Source of the DNA: Demequina activiva
GTDB taxonomy: Bacteria; Actinomycetota; Actinomycetes; Actinomycetales; Demequinaceae
DNA length: 64,000 nucleotides
Direction of reading: 5' to 3'
Assembly: GCF_016862815.1 (NCBI RefSeq)
Contig: NZ_BONR01000003.1
Location: 186,001-250,000 of the forward strand
Shown here: positions 49,516-57,599 of the stretch, piece by piece
Layout: the number at the start of each line of letters is the position of its first letter
Position numbering within the stretch: the first letter of the stretch is position 1
The notes under the pieces: generated by a model
The model's database searches: none
What the model was told of the DNA's origin: nothing
What the model saw: only the letters and a program-made list of their open reading frames with translations
Program-made: the position numbers and the translations under genes

Positions 49516-49534
49516 TGAGCGTAGGCGGCTCAAC
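49514..49534. promoter_or_regulatory. HAIR element 2 (HspR operator)
   Basis: CTTGAGC, 7 nt, GCTCAAC, spanning the -10 and the start of transcription. Confidence 0.88.
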
Positions 49535-49588
49535 TTCCGAGCCGGCAGACGTCGCGGCCACCAGCGCCGCACCAGAAGGAGGACAGAC

Positions 49589-51457
49589 ATGTCACGAGCA
49601 GTAGGCATCGACCTGGGCACCACGAACTCCGTGGTGTCCGTTCTTGAGGGTGGCGAGCCCACCGTCATCGCGAACGCCGAGGGCGCCCGCACCACCCCGT
49701 CGGTGGTGGCGTTCTCGAAGACGGGCGAGGTCCTGGTGGGCGAGATCGCCAAGCGCCAGGCCGTCACCAACGTGGACCGGACCATCGCGTCCGTGAAGCG
49801 CCACATGGGCACGGACTGGTCGCAGGAGATCGACGACAAGAAGTACACCGCGCAGGAGATCTCCGCCCGCATCCTCGGCAAGCTCAAGCGCGACGCTGAG
49901 GAGTACCTGGGCGAGAAGGTCACCGAGGCCGTCATCACCGTCCCGGCCTACTTCAACGACGCCGAGCGTCAGGCCACCAAGGACGCCGGGGAGATCGCGG
50001 GCCTCAAGGTCCAGCGCATCGTCAACGAGCCCACCGCGGCCGCGCTCGCCTACGGCCTGGACCGCGGCAAGGAGGACGAGCTCATCCTGGTCTTCGACCT
50101 CGGCGGCGGCACCTTCGACGTGTCCCTGCTCGAGGTGGGCAAGGACGAGGACGACTTCTCGACCATCCAGGTGCGCGCCACCGCCGGTGACAACCGCCTG
50201 GGCGGCGACGACTGGGACCAGCGCATCGTCGACCACCTCATCAAGGAGGTCAAGAACACGGAGGGCGTCGACCTCGCCAAGGACAAGGCTGCCGTGCAGC
50301 GCCTGCGTGAGGCATCCGAGCAGGCCAAGAAGGAGCTGTCCTCCGCGACCAGCACCAACATCTCGCTGCAGTACCTCAGCATCGGCGAGAACGGCCCCGT
50401 CCACCTGGACACGCGCCTCACCCGCGCGCAGTTCCAGCAGATGACGGCGGACCTCATCGAGCGCACCAAGGAGCCCTTCCACCAGGTCATCAAGGACGCC
50501 GGCATCAAGCTGTCCGACATCGACCACGTGGTGCTCGTGGGCGGCTCGACCCGCATGCCTGCGGTCTCCGACGTCGTCAAGGAGCTCACCGGCGGCAAGG
50601 ACGCGAACAAGGGCGTCAACCCGGACGAGGTGGTCGCCGTGGGCGCCGCGCTGCAGGCCGGCGTGATCTCCGGCGAGCGCAAGGACGTGCTGCTCATCGA
50701 CGTCACTCCCCTCAGCCTCGGCATCGAGACCAAGGGCGGCGTGATGACCACGCTCATCGAGCGCAACACGGCGATCCCCACGAAGTCGTCGGAGGTCTTC
50801 TCGACCGCCGAGGACAACCAGCCCTCCGTGCTGGTGCAGGTGTACCAGGGCGAGCGCCAGTTCGCGCGTGACAACAAGCTGCTGGGCACGTTCGAGCTGA
50901 GCGGCATCGCGCCCGCTCCCCGCGGCGTCCCGCAGGTCGAGGTCACGTTCGACATCGACGCCAACGGCATCGTGCACGTGGGCGCCAAGGACCGCGGCAC
51001 CGGCAAGGAGCAGTCCATCACGGTGACCGGCGGCTCGGCCCTCTCCAAGGAGGACATCGAGCAGATGGTCAAGGACGCCGAGGAGCACGCCGAGGAGGAC
51101 AGGAAGCGCCGCGAGGAGGCCGAGACCCGCAACAACGCGGAGACCTTCGCCTACTCGACGGAGAAGATCCTGTCCGAGAACGAGGACAAGGTGCCCGCCG
51201 AGGTCGCCGAGGACGTCAAGACCGCGATCGCCGATGTGAAGACGGCGCTCGAGGGCGACGACGCCGAGGACATCAAGGCGAAGCACGACGTCCTGGTCGA
51301 GAAGGCCCAGAAGATCGGCGAGGCCGTCTACGCATCGCAGCAGGCCGAGGCCGCTGCGGGTGAGGACGCGCCTGCCGACGAGCAGCCCAGCGGCGACAGC
51401 GCCGACGACGACGTGGTCGACGCTGAGATCGTCGACGACGAGGACGACAAGAAGTAG
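49589..51457 (+). CDS. dnaK: chaperone DnaK (Hsp70)
   Basis: ATP-dependent Hsp70 chaperone, 622 residues, cytoplasmic. [20 protein letters not shown] starts the nucleotide-binding domain; [35 protein letters not shown] and [12 protein letters not shown] are the actin-fold motifs; the substrate domain contains [20 protein letters not shown]. The acidic C-terminal tail ends [10 protein letters not shown]. The start follows AGAAGGAGG. First gene of dnaK-grpE-dnaJ-hspR, repressed by HspR at two HAIR sites and induced by heat and protein misfolding. Confidence 0.98.
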   Translation: MSRAVGIDLGTTNSVVSVLEGGEPTVIANAEGARTTPSVVAFSKTGEVLVGEIAKRQAVTNVDRTIASVKRHMGTDWSQEIDDKKYTAQEISARILGKLKRDAEEYLGEKVTEAVITVPAYFNDAERQATKDAGEIAGLKVQRIVNEPTAAALAYGLDRGKEDELILVFDLGGGTFDVSLLEVGKDEDDFSTIQVRATAGDNRLGGDDWDQRIVDHLIKEVKNTEGVDLAKDKAAVQRLREASEQAKKELSSATSTNISLQYLSIGENGPVHLDTRLTRAQFQQMTADLIERTKEPFHQVIKDAGIKLSDIDHVVLVGGSTRMPAVSDVVKELTGGKDANKGVNPDEVVAVGAALQAGVISGERKDVLLIDVTPLSLGIETKGGVMTTLIERNTAIPTKSSEVFSTAEDNQPSVLVQVYQGERQFARDNKLLGTFELSGIAPAPRGVPQVEVTFDIDANGIVHVGAKDRGTGKEQSITVTGGSALSKEDIEQMVKDAEEHAEEDRKRREEAETRNNAETFAYSTEKILSENEDKVPAEVAEDVKTAIADVKTALEGDDAEDIKAKHDVLVEKAQKIGEAVYASQQAEAAAGEDAPADEQPSGDSADDDVVDAEIVDDEDDKK

Positions 51458-51523
51458 CGACTCCGGCGGCGGACGCGGGCTCCACGCCCGTGCCCGCCGC
51501 CGCGACCGCTCACGGAGGCAGTC

Positions 51524-52129
51524 ATGACCGACCACAACCCCACGCCCGGCGACAGCCCGGAGCCCGAGGGCCACGACCACCGCGACCCCGTCGAGGAGAT
51601 GGAGTCCATCGTCAACGAGGCGGCCGCGAACCTCGACGGCGACTCCGCCGACGAGGCGGGCGACATCGAGGCCGATGAGCAGGGCGCGGACGACGCGCTC
51701 AACCGCGCCTACGCCACGGCCGCCGAGCACCTGGCGGACCTCCAGCGGCTCCAGGCCGAGTACGTCAACTACCGCAAGCGCGTGGACCGCGATCGCGAGG
51801 CCGCAGGGGGCCAGGCCACCGCCAAGGTGATCGAGGGCCTCATCCCGGTGCTCGACGACATCGCAGGCGCCCGCAGCCACGGCGACCTCGACGCGGACGG
51901 TCCGTTCAAGTCGATCGTCGCCAAGCTCGAGGATGCCCTGGGACGCCTGGGCTGGGCCAGCTTCGGCTCGCCCGGCGAGGAGTTCGACCCGCAGGTGCAC
52001 GAGGCGCTGATGTCTCAGCCCTCGAGCGAGGTCGAGGTACCCACCATCCAGCAGGTGGCCCAGCCCGGCCACCGCATCGGCGACCGCGTGGTGCGTCCCG
52101 CCCGCGTGATCGTCGCCCAGCCCGAGTAG
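51524..52129 (+). CDS. grpE: nucleotide exchange factor GrpE
   Basis: Releases ADP from DnaK. 201 residues with a disordered acidic N-terminus (about 1-60), the long coiled-coil helix (ATAAEHLADLQRLQAEYVNY RKRVDRDREAA, residues about 66-96, split here) and the beta-wing domain with LIPVLDDIAG and the C-terminal GHRIGDRVVRPARVIV. The gap to dnaK is 66 bp. The start follows a GGAGG site. The N-terminal extension is longer than in E. coli, usual for actinobacteria. Confidence 0.95.
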   Translation: MTDHNPTPGDSPEPEGHDHRDPVEEMESIVNEAAANLDGDSADEAGDIEADEQGADDALNRAYATAAEHLADLQRLQAEYVNYRKRVDRDREAAGGQATAKVIEGLIPVLDDIAGARSHGDLDADGPFKSIVAKLEDALGRLGWASFGSPGEEFDPQVHEALMSQPSSEVEVPTIQQVAQPGHRIGDRVVRPARVIVAQPE

Positions 52130-52160
52130 ACACCCACACCCGCCCGAGAGGAGGCGCGCA

Positions 52161-53126
52161 GTGACCAGTCAGGACTGGTTCTCCAAGGACTTCTACGCCA
52201 CGCTGGGCGTCTCCAAGGACGCGAGCCCGGAAGAGGTCAAGAAGGCGTATCGCAAGCTCGCGCGAGACCTCCACCCGGACCGCAATCCCGGCGACACCGC
52301 CTCCGAGCAGCGCTTCAAGGAGGTGGGCGAGGCCTACGGCGTGCTGTCCGACGCCGAGCAGCGTCAGCAGTACGACGCGATCCGCACCATGGGCGGCGGC
52401 GGCCCACGCTTCCAGGCGGGCGGCCCGGGCGGCGCCGGCTTCGAGGACGTGTTCTCGAACATGTTCGGCGGGGGCGCGCGACCCGGTGCTCAGCCCGGCG
52501 GTGGCCAGCAGTACCGCGCTCAGGGCTTCGAGGACATGCTCGGCAACCTCTTCGGCGGCGGATTCCAGCGGGGGCCGCAGAAGGGCACCGACCTAGCGGC
52601 CGCGACCGAGGTCACCTTCCGTCAGGCGGCGGAGGGCGCGCCCATCACGCTGCGCACCGCCACCGGCACCATCTCGACGCGCATCCCGGTGGGAGTGAAG
52701 GACGGCCAGAAGATCCGCCTGCGCGGCAAGGGGCGGCCCGGGACGAACGGCGGCCCGGCGGGCGACCTGCTGCTCACGGTCCACGTCGCGCCCCACCCGG
52801 TGTTCTCGACGGACGGCCGCAACCTCAAGGTGAGCCTGCCGGTCACCTTCGATGAGGCCGCCCTGGGTGCGACGGTCGAGGTGCCCACCCTCGACGGCTC
52901 GAGGGTGCGGATGAAGGTCCCCGAGGGCACGCCGTCAGGCAAGGTGCTGCGGCTCAAGGGCCGCGGCCTGACGACCAAGGACGGCGCTGGCGACTTGCTG
53001 GTGACGGTGACGGTCGACGTGCCGGGCAAGCTCTCGCGCAAGGCCAAGGAGCTGCTGCAGTCCTTCGCTCTCGCGAACGGCAAGCACGACCCCCGCAAGG
53101 AGTTCTACAAGGACGCGGCCAAGTAG
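52161..53126 (+). CDS. dnaJ: DnaJ-type co-chaperone without zinc fingers
   Basis: J-protein, 321 residues. The J domain (about 8-75) has the LHPDRNPGD loop that stimulates DnaK. A Gly/Phe-rich stretch with Gln (about 78-130) and two C-terminal peptide-binding domains (about 145-300, PVGVKDGQKIRLRGKGRPG, LRLKGRG) follow. There is not one cysteine in the protein, so the four CxxCxGxG zinc motifs of classical DnaJ are absent and it is architecturally CbpA-like. Its place between grpE and hspR makes it the operon DnaJ. Confidence 0.92.
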   Translation: MTSQDWFSKDFYATLGVSKDASPEEVKKAYRKLARDLHPDRNPGDTASEQRFKEVGEAYGVLSDAEQRQQYDAIRTMGGGGPRFQAGGPGGAGFEDVFSNMFGGGARPGAQPGGGQQYRAQGFEDMLGNLFGGGFQRGPQKGTDLAAATEVTFRQAAEGAPITLRTATGTISTRIPVGVKDGQKIRLRGKGRPGTNGGPAGDLLLTVHVAPHPVFSTDGRNLKVSLPVTFDEAALGATVEVPTLDGSRVRMKVPEGTPSGKVLRLKGRGLTTKDGAGDLLVTVTVDVPGKLSRKAKELLQSFALANGKHDPRKEFYKDAAK

Positions 53127-53181
53127 CACGGCCGATGCGTCCCCCACCGCTAGCGTGAGGGACGAGGAAGGAGGCACGTTC

Positions 53182-53601
53182 ATGGAGCAGCCAGACGTCG
53201 ACGAGCCTGTCTTCCTGATCTCCGCCGCCGCGGAGCTCGCCGGGATGCACGCGCAGACCCTGCGCCAGTACGACAGGCTGGGCCTCGTGGTGCCGCGCCG
53301 CCGTCCAGGCGGCGGACGCCGCTACTCCCTTCGCGACGTCGCCACGCTGCGGGAGATCCAGCGCATGAGCCAGGACGAGGGCATCAACCTCGCGGGCATC
53401 GCACGCATCCTCACCCTGCAGAACCAGGTGAACCGACTCCAGACGGAGGTCGAGAAGCTGCGGCCCCGTGCAGACACCGGCTCGCGCGTGTTCACCTCCG
53501 GGCCCTCCGGCCACGTGGTGATCGTCGAGCGCGGCCGGCGGGTGAGCCGCGACGAGGGCCGCTCGCTCGTGCTCTGGCGCGGTTCGAGCCTCCACGAGTA
53601 G
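53182..53601 (+). CDS. hspR: heat-shock repressor HspR (MerR family)
   Basis: Autoregulatory repressor of the dnaK operon, 139 residues. The winged HTH reads LISAAAELAGMHAQTLRQYD RLGLVVPRR (split), RRYSLRDVATLREIQRMSQD EGINLAGIARIL, the latter typical of HspR. A C-terminal coiled-coil and tail follow. DnaK acts as co-repressor in Streptomyces. The ATG follows AAGGAGG by 7 nt. TAGCGT at 53151-53156 could be an extra internal promoter. Confidence 0.93.
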   Translation: MEQPDVDEPVFLISAAAELAGMHAQTLRQYDRLGLVVPRRRPGGGRRYSLRDVATLREIQRMSQDEGINLAGIARILTLQNQVNRLQTEVEKLRPRADTGSRVFTSGPSGHVVIVERGRRVSRDEGRSLVLWRGSSLHE

Positions 53602-53623
53602 GAGGTGCGACGACCGGCGCGGG

Positions 53624-54244
53624 TCAGGCTCCTGACGAACCGGGCGCACCGACCGCACCGACGCCGTCGATCGCCCACCGCATCGAGGTCCGGAACTCGT
53701 GGCGCTCGGGCTCCGCGTGCGCGGCAGTGCCTCGTAGGAGCGCGAGCATCACGTGACCGTGGCACGTGGTCCAGATGTGGGTGGCGATGAGGTCCGCGTC
53801 CTCGACGGAGCCGGGGATGTCGCCACGCTCGAGCGCGCGCACCACCCGAGCCCGGTGCAGGGAGAACGACGCCGCGCCGCGCTCGAGCGCCGCGTCGTTG
53901 CGTTCGTACCCCGGCACGGACGGCGTGAACATCACCTGGTACTGCGTGCTGTGGACCAGGGCCCACTCCCGGTACTCCACGGCGCCGGCGAGCAGCCGCT
54001 CGCGCCCATCCTCGATGCCGTCGATCGCCTGAGACACGCAGCGGTCGAAGTCCTGGAAGCCCTCCTCGATGATCGCGTCGAGCAGCCCGGGCTTGCCGCT
54101 GAAGTGCGTGTAGACGCCCATGGTCGAGCACTCCGCGGCGGTGGCGACCGCCCGGATGGTGAGTCCCGCACCGCCCTTGTCGCCCAGGATGCGGATCGCG
54201 GCCTCGAGAAGACGGTCGCGCAACGGCTCGGGTTCCCCTGGCAT
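53624..54244 (-). CDS. TetR family transcriptional regulator
   Basis: A 206-residue regulator. The HTH domain (about 8-54) is LRDRLLEAAIRILGDKGGAG ... RAVATAAECSTMGVYTHFSGKPGLLDAII. The ligand domain has the TetR_C type WALVHSTQYQVMFTPSVPGY and ends with LIATHIWTTCHGHVMLALL. The start was chosen at the ATG 7 nt after a TAGGAT box. Divergent from the VOC-protein gene, a natural target. Ligand unknown. Confidence 0.88.
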   Translation of the reverse strand: MPGEPEPLRDRLLEAAIRILGDKGGAGLTIRAVATAAECSTMGVYTHFSGKPGLLDAIIEEGFQDFDRCVSQAIDGIEDGRERLLAGAVEYREWALVHSTQYQVMFTPSVPGYERNDAALERGAASFSLHRARVVRALERGDIPGSVEDADLIATHIWTTCHGHVMLALLRGTAAHAEPERHEFRTSMRWAIDGVGAVGAPGSSGA

Positions 54245-54251
54245 ACGGCGC

Positions 54252-54257
54252 ATCCTA
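54252..54257 (-). promoter_or_regulatory. -10 box TAGGAT, leaderless TetR gene
   Basis: TAGGAT on the minus strand is 7 nt before the ATG at 54244; an ATG overlapping the box was rejected. Confidence 0.5.
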
Positions 54258-54361
54258 GGACGGCCCCTCTCGATGCCGCACGACACTGTGGTCAATCGGA
54301 CAGCGACCGCGCGGTGCGGCCGGTCACACAGCCCTTGACGGCACCGGCGCGCGCCGCGACG

Positions 54362-54739
54362 ATGACCCGCATGGCCGACGCAGAGAACCCGCACACGCAC
54401 CACGCCCCTGACTACATCGAGATCCCTGCGCTCGACACCGATCAGTCCGTCGCGTTCTACGGCGCCGCGTTCGGATGGAGCTTCACCCAGTACGGGCCCG
54501 AGTACTTCGGCATCGTCGCTGGCGACGGTCGCGAGGTGGGAGGCATCTCCGGCGTCGGAGCTGTCTCTCGAGGAGACCTGCTGGTGGTGCTGTTCTCCCG
54601 CGACATCGAGGCGTCACGAGATGCCGTCGTCGCCGCCGGGGGGACCGTCACCCACGACATCTTCGACTTCCCCGGCGGGCGCCGCTTCCACTTCGCGGAC
54701 CCGTCCGGCAATGAGCTCGGGGTCTGGTCGCTGGTGTAG
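54362..54739 (+). CDS. VOC (glyoxalase/bleomycin-resistance fold) protein
   Basis: A 125-residue single beta-alpha-beta-beta-beta protein. DYIEIPALDTDQSVAFYGAA FGWSF and FDFPGGRRFHFADPSGNELG VWSL are the two VOC half-motifs (split here). A His-rich start (HTHHAPDY) and the Glu in GNELG could be metal ligands in a dimer. Substrate unknown. Either ATG 54362 or ATG 54371 could be the start; neither has a ribosome site. Confidence 0.8.
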   Translation: MTRMADAENPHTHHAPDYIEIPALDTDQSVAFYGAAFGWSFTQYGPEYFGIVAGDGREVGGISGVGAVSRGDLLVVLFSRDIEASRDAVVAAGGTVTHDIFDFPGGRRFHFADPSGNELGVWSLV

Positions 54740-54788
54740 CCGCGGAGGTCGCGCTCCCCGATCACCGTCCCGTGTCGGACCCGCGGCG

Positions 54789-54794
54789 TAAGGT
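54789..54794 (+). promoter_or_regulatory. -10 box TAAGGT, leaderless ABC exporter
   Basis: TAAGGT ends 6 nt before the ATG at 54801. Confidence 0.5.
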
Positions 54795-54800
54795 CTGATC

Positions 54801-55775
54801 ATGGCGATCGAGCTTGCGGTCGAGGCCCGGGGCCTCGTCAAGAACTTCAAGGAGACCAAGGCCCTGCGCGGGATCGACCTCGCGGTGCCGCGAGGGTCCA
54901 TCCTGGGCGTCCTGGGACCCAACGGCGCGGGGAAGACCACCGCCGTGCGCATCCTCGCGACGTTGCTGCGACCCGACGGAGGAGCCGCGACGGTGGGGGG
55001 CTTCGATGTCGAGCGGCATCCCGCGGAGGTGCGCAAGCGCATCGGCCTCACAGGCCAGTACGCGTCGGTGGACGAGGAGCTGACGGGCCGCGAGAACCTC
55101 CTCATGATCGCCGCGCTCCTGAACCTCCGGTCCGCGGACGCCAAGGTGCGGGCGCGCGAGCTGCTCGAGTGGTTCGACCTCGGCGACGCGGCGGACCGCA
55201 CCCTCAAGACATACTCCGGGGGCATGCGACGCAGACTGGACCTGGCGGCGTCGCTCACCGGACATCCCGAGGTCGTGTTCCTCGACGAGCCCACCACCGG
55301 CCTCGACCCCGCCAAGCGCGAGGACATGTGGGACGTGGTCAGGGGCATCGTCGCGAACGGGACCTCCGTGCTGCTCACCACGCAGTACCTCGAGGAGGCT
55401 GACGCTCTCGCGGACGACATCGTGGTCATCAATCACGGCGAGGTGATCGCCCACGACACCGCCGACCGCCTCAAGCGCGTGGTCGGATCCCAGACTCTGC
55501 GCGTGCGGCCGGCGGACCCGGCTCAGGCACCGCTGGTGCACGAGATCCTCGCGCGCGTCGCCACGGACGGCGCACCCATCGATGAGCACCGTCCCGGCGA
55601 GTACTCGGTGCCGGTTCCCGGGGACGCAGTGCTCACGGACGTCGTCGCGTCGTTGCGCGCCCAAGGGGTGGACGTCACCGAGCTCTCGCTGCAGCTTCCG
55701 AGCCTGGACGAGGTCTTCTTCACCCTCACGGGCGAGCGACAGCGACAGCCCGCCACCGACGGGGAGGCAGCATGA
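54801..55775 (+). CDS. DrrA-type ABC exporter ATP-binding protein
   Basis: ATPase of a two-part drug or lipid exporter, 324 residues. Walker A GVLGPNGAGKTTAV, Q-loop LTGQYASVDEELTGRENL, signature TYSGGMRRRLDLAASL, Walker B VVFLDEPTTGLDPAKR, H-loop LLTTQYLEEAD. The C-terminal part (LRVRPADPAQAPLVHEILAR ... LPSLDEVFFTLTG) is the DrrA regulatory domain. Its stop overlaps the permease start (ATGA). Substrate not deducible; daunorubicin resistance is the namesake only. Confidence 0.9.
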   Translation: MAIELAVEARGLVKNFKETKALRGIDLAVPRGSILGVLGPNGAGKTTAVRILATLLRPDGGAATVGGFDVERHPAEVRKRIGLTGQYASVDEELTGRENLLMIAALLNLRSADAKVRARELLEWFDLGDAADRTLKTYSGGMRRRLDLAASLTGHPEVVFLDEPTTGLDPAKREDMWDVVRGIVANGTSVLLTTQYLEEADALADDIVVINHGEVIAHDTADRLKRVVGSQTLRVRPADPAQAPLVHEILARVATDGAPIDEHRPGEYSVPVPGDAVLTDVVASLRAQGVDVTELSLQLPSLDEVFFTLTGERQRQPATDGEAA

Positions 55776-56581
55776 CCACCGCAGACGTCACGCGCGAGGT
55801 GACGCCGATCCCGGCCGGCCCGCTCGATCTGCTCCGGCACTCGTGGGTGCTCGCCAAGCGCTCGCTGGTCAAGACCTGGCGCACGCCCGAGGGACTCATC
55901 GACGTCACCCTGGCGCCCATCATGTTCACGCTGCTGTTCACCTTCATCTTCGGCGGTGCGATCGCGGGCTCCACCTCGGAGTACCTGGTGTTCCTCATCC
56001 CCGGGCTCATCGGCCAGAACATCGCGTTCTCGTCTGTCGGCATCGGGATCCAGCTCAACTCGGACATGGAGAAGGGCATCTTCGACCGGTTCCGGTCGCT
56101 GCCCATCTCCAGGATCTCGCCGCTGCTGGGCGCGGCCCTCGGCGACATCGTCCGCTACGTGCTGCTCATCGGCATCATGGTGGGCACCGGCTCTGTGCTC
56201 GGCTACCGCATCACGACGGACCCTCTGAGCTTCCTCGCCGGATGCCTGCTCGCGATCCTGTTCGCGCTCAGCCTGGCCTGGGCCCCCATGCTCGTGGGTC
56301 TCGTGGCTCGATCCGAACGAGCGGTCCAGGGCATCGTCTTCATGACCCTGTTCCCACTGACCTTCGCATCGAACGCGTTCGTGGACCCCAGCACCATGCC
56401 CAGCTGGCTCGAGGCCTTCTCCAACGCGAACCCGCTCTCGCACCTCATCGAGTCGCTGCGAGCACTGTGGAGCGGCACCGGGGAGTGGCAGGGACCCGTG
56501 ACCTCGACACTCGTCTGGTGCGCGATCCTGGTGGCGATCTTCGCTCCCCTCGCGATCCGTGCGTACAACCGCAAGACATGA
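55772..56581 (+). CDS. DrrB-type ABC-2 exporter permease
   Basis: Membrane partner of the preceding ATPase, 269 residues, six hydrophobic segments typical of ABC-2 permeases. WVLAKRSLVKTWRTPEGLID precedes helix 1; MEKGIFDRFRSLPISRISPL is the cytoplasmic coupling region; PLTFASNAFVDPSTMPSWLE and FSNANPLSHLIESLRAL are the conserved outer loop. The operon is closed by the hairpin at 56610. Confidence 0.9.
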   Translation: MTTADVTREVTPIPAGPLDLLRHSWVLAKRSLVKTWRTPEGLIDVTLAPIMFTLLFTFIFGGAIAGSTSEYLVFLIPGLIGQNIAFSSVGIGIQLNSDMEKGIFDRFRSLPISRISPLLGAALGDIVRYVLLIGIMVGTGSVLGYRITTDPLSFLAGCLLAILFALSLAWAPMLVGLVARSERAVQGIVFMTLFPLTFASNAFVDPSTMPSWLEAFSNANPLSHLIESLRALWSGTGEWQGPVTSTLVWCAILVAIFAPLAIRAYNRKT

Positions 56582-56609
56582 CCGTCGCGAACGGAGCGAG
56601 ACACAGCAG

Positions 56610-56648
56610 AAGGGTCTGACACCGCCCTCAGCTCGGTGCCAGACCCTT
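56610..56648. terminator. bidirectional terminator between convergent genes
   Basis: AAGGGTCTGACACCG pairs with CGGTGCCAGACCCTT (one G-T/A-C mismatch) around a 9-nt loop, between the permease stop and the GGDEF-like gene stop, with short A and T runs outside the stem. Confidence 0.85.
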
Positions 56649-56666
56649 TGCTCCGGAGAACCGGTT

Positions 56667-57437
56667 CTATCGCTGCAACGACTCCACGAGATCGCTGGCG
56701 AAAGCATGCGTGTCGGGCAGGGACTCGATCCACACCCGGGGAGGCTGGCGCATCAGGTTGCCGGCCTTCATGGCGACCGCGCGCTCAGAGATGTGATCGC
56801 GCAGCGCGGCGATGCCCGCTCCCAGCGCGGTGCCCCGCTCGACGAGCACGGCGTAGAGGCCATCACCCATGCGAGCCATCGGGTGACCCTCGCCGTAGGC
56901 GCCCATCAGCGCTTCGCCGGCGGCGGCGTTGCGCGCGATGCGCTGCCAGGGGTCCGTGGCCTCGACGGAGACATCCACGATCACGAGCGCGTGCGTCGCG
57001 GTGACGGTGGTGCCGGAGCGTGCAGCGGTGCCGTACACCTCCGCCAGGCGCTGAATGAGGTACTCCGGCGTGCCGAGCCCAGACTCGGCGTCCGTCATCG
57101 CGGGAGCGTCTGCAAACGCGCCGTTGCCAGCCGTCCAGCCCTCGCACAGGGCGCGGATCGAGCGGATGGGAGCCGACTCGAAGCCAGCCGCCTTGAACAG
57201 CACCGCCATGTCGTCGATCGCCTCGGTGATGCCCACGCCCGCGGACGAGCGGGCCTGGCCCAGGCGGAACGCTGCCGGCGCCGTGTCCAGACGAGCCTCA
57301 AGCGCCTCGACCAGGGCTTCCGTGGCGGGCGTGTACCAGTCGCCCGGACGCAGCCAGACCGTGTCGATGCTCGCGCTCTCCCACCGGTGGAGAAGCGCGG
57401 CCGACCCGGAACCGGGGACCTGCGTGTCGTTGCTCAT
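56667..57437 (-). CDS. degenerate GGDEF-like protein
   Basis: A 256-residue soluble protein. The C-terminal part (about 145-256) reads like a GGDEF domain: HALVIVDVSVEATDPWQRIA aligns with the metal-binding strand, and MARMGDGLYAVLVERG takes the place of the RxGGDEFAVLL signature, so the catalytic GG(D/E)EF is MGDGL and diguanylate cyclase activity is not expected. The N-terminal half is unrecognised and Ala-rich. It may bind a nucleotide or act through protein contact. Divergent from the single-chain sigma factor gene, with a perfect palindrome between them. The ribosome site is weak. Confidence 0.55.
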   Translation of the reverse strand: MSNDTQVPGSGSAALLHRWESASIDTVWLRPGDWYTPATEALVEALEARLDTAPAAFRLGQARSSAGVGITEAIDDMAVLFKAAGFESAPIRSIRALCEGWTAGNGAFADAPAMTDAESGLGTPEYLIQRLAEVYGTAARSGTTVTATHALVIVDVSVEATDPWQRIARNAAAGEALMGAYGEGHPMARMGDGLYAVLVERGTALGAGIAALRDHISERAVAMKAGNLMRQPPRVWIESLPDTHAFASDLVESLQR

Positions 57438-57473
57438 GCCTGATGAGAGACTGGCCGCACACGGGTATGACGC

Positions 57474-57489
57474 AGTTTCTCCAGAAACT
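57474..57489. promoter_or_regulatory. 16-bp perfect palindrome between the GGDEF-like and sigma-factor genes
   Basis: AGTTTCT-CC-AGAAACT, 37 bp from the GGDEF-like start and 111 bp from the sigma-factor start. AT-rich for this genome; a plausible operator. Confidence 0.45.
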
Positions 57490-57599
57490 TTCCCGCGTGC
57501 CGATGAGGGACATGTGACCAATTCCCCAACCTGGCTCTTGCCTTGCATACGCGTGTACAGGGAACATAGGGGGACCCTGGGTGGAGGAGGCCTGCTCGC

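Noticed and set aside
56667-57437. Active diguanylate cyclase
   Set aside because: The GGDEF signature is replaced by MGDGL, so catalysis is not expected.
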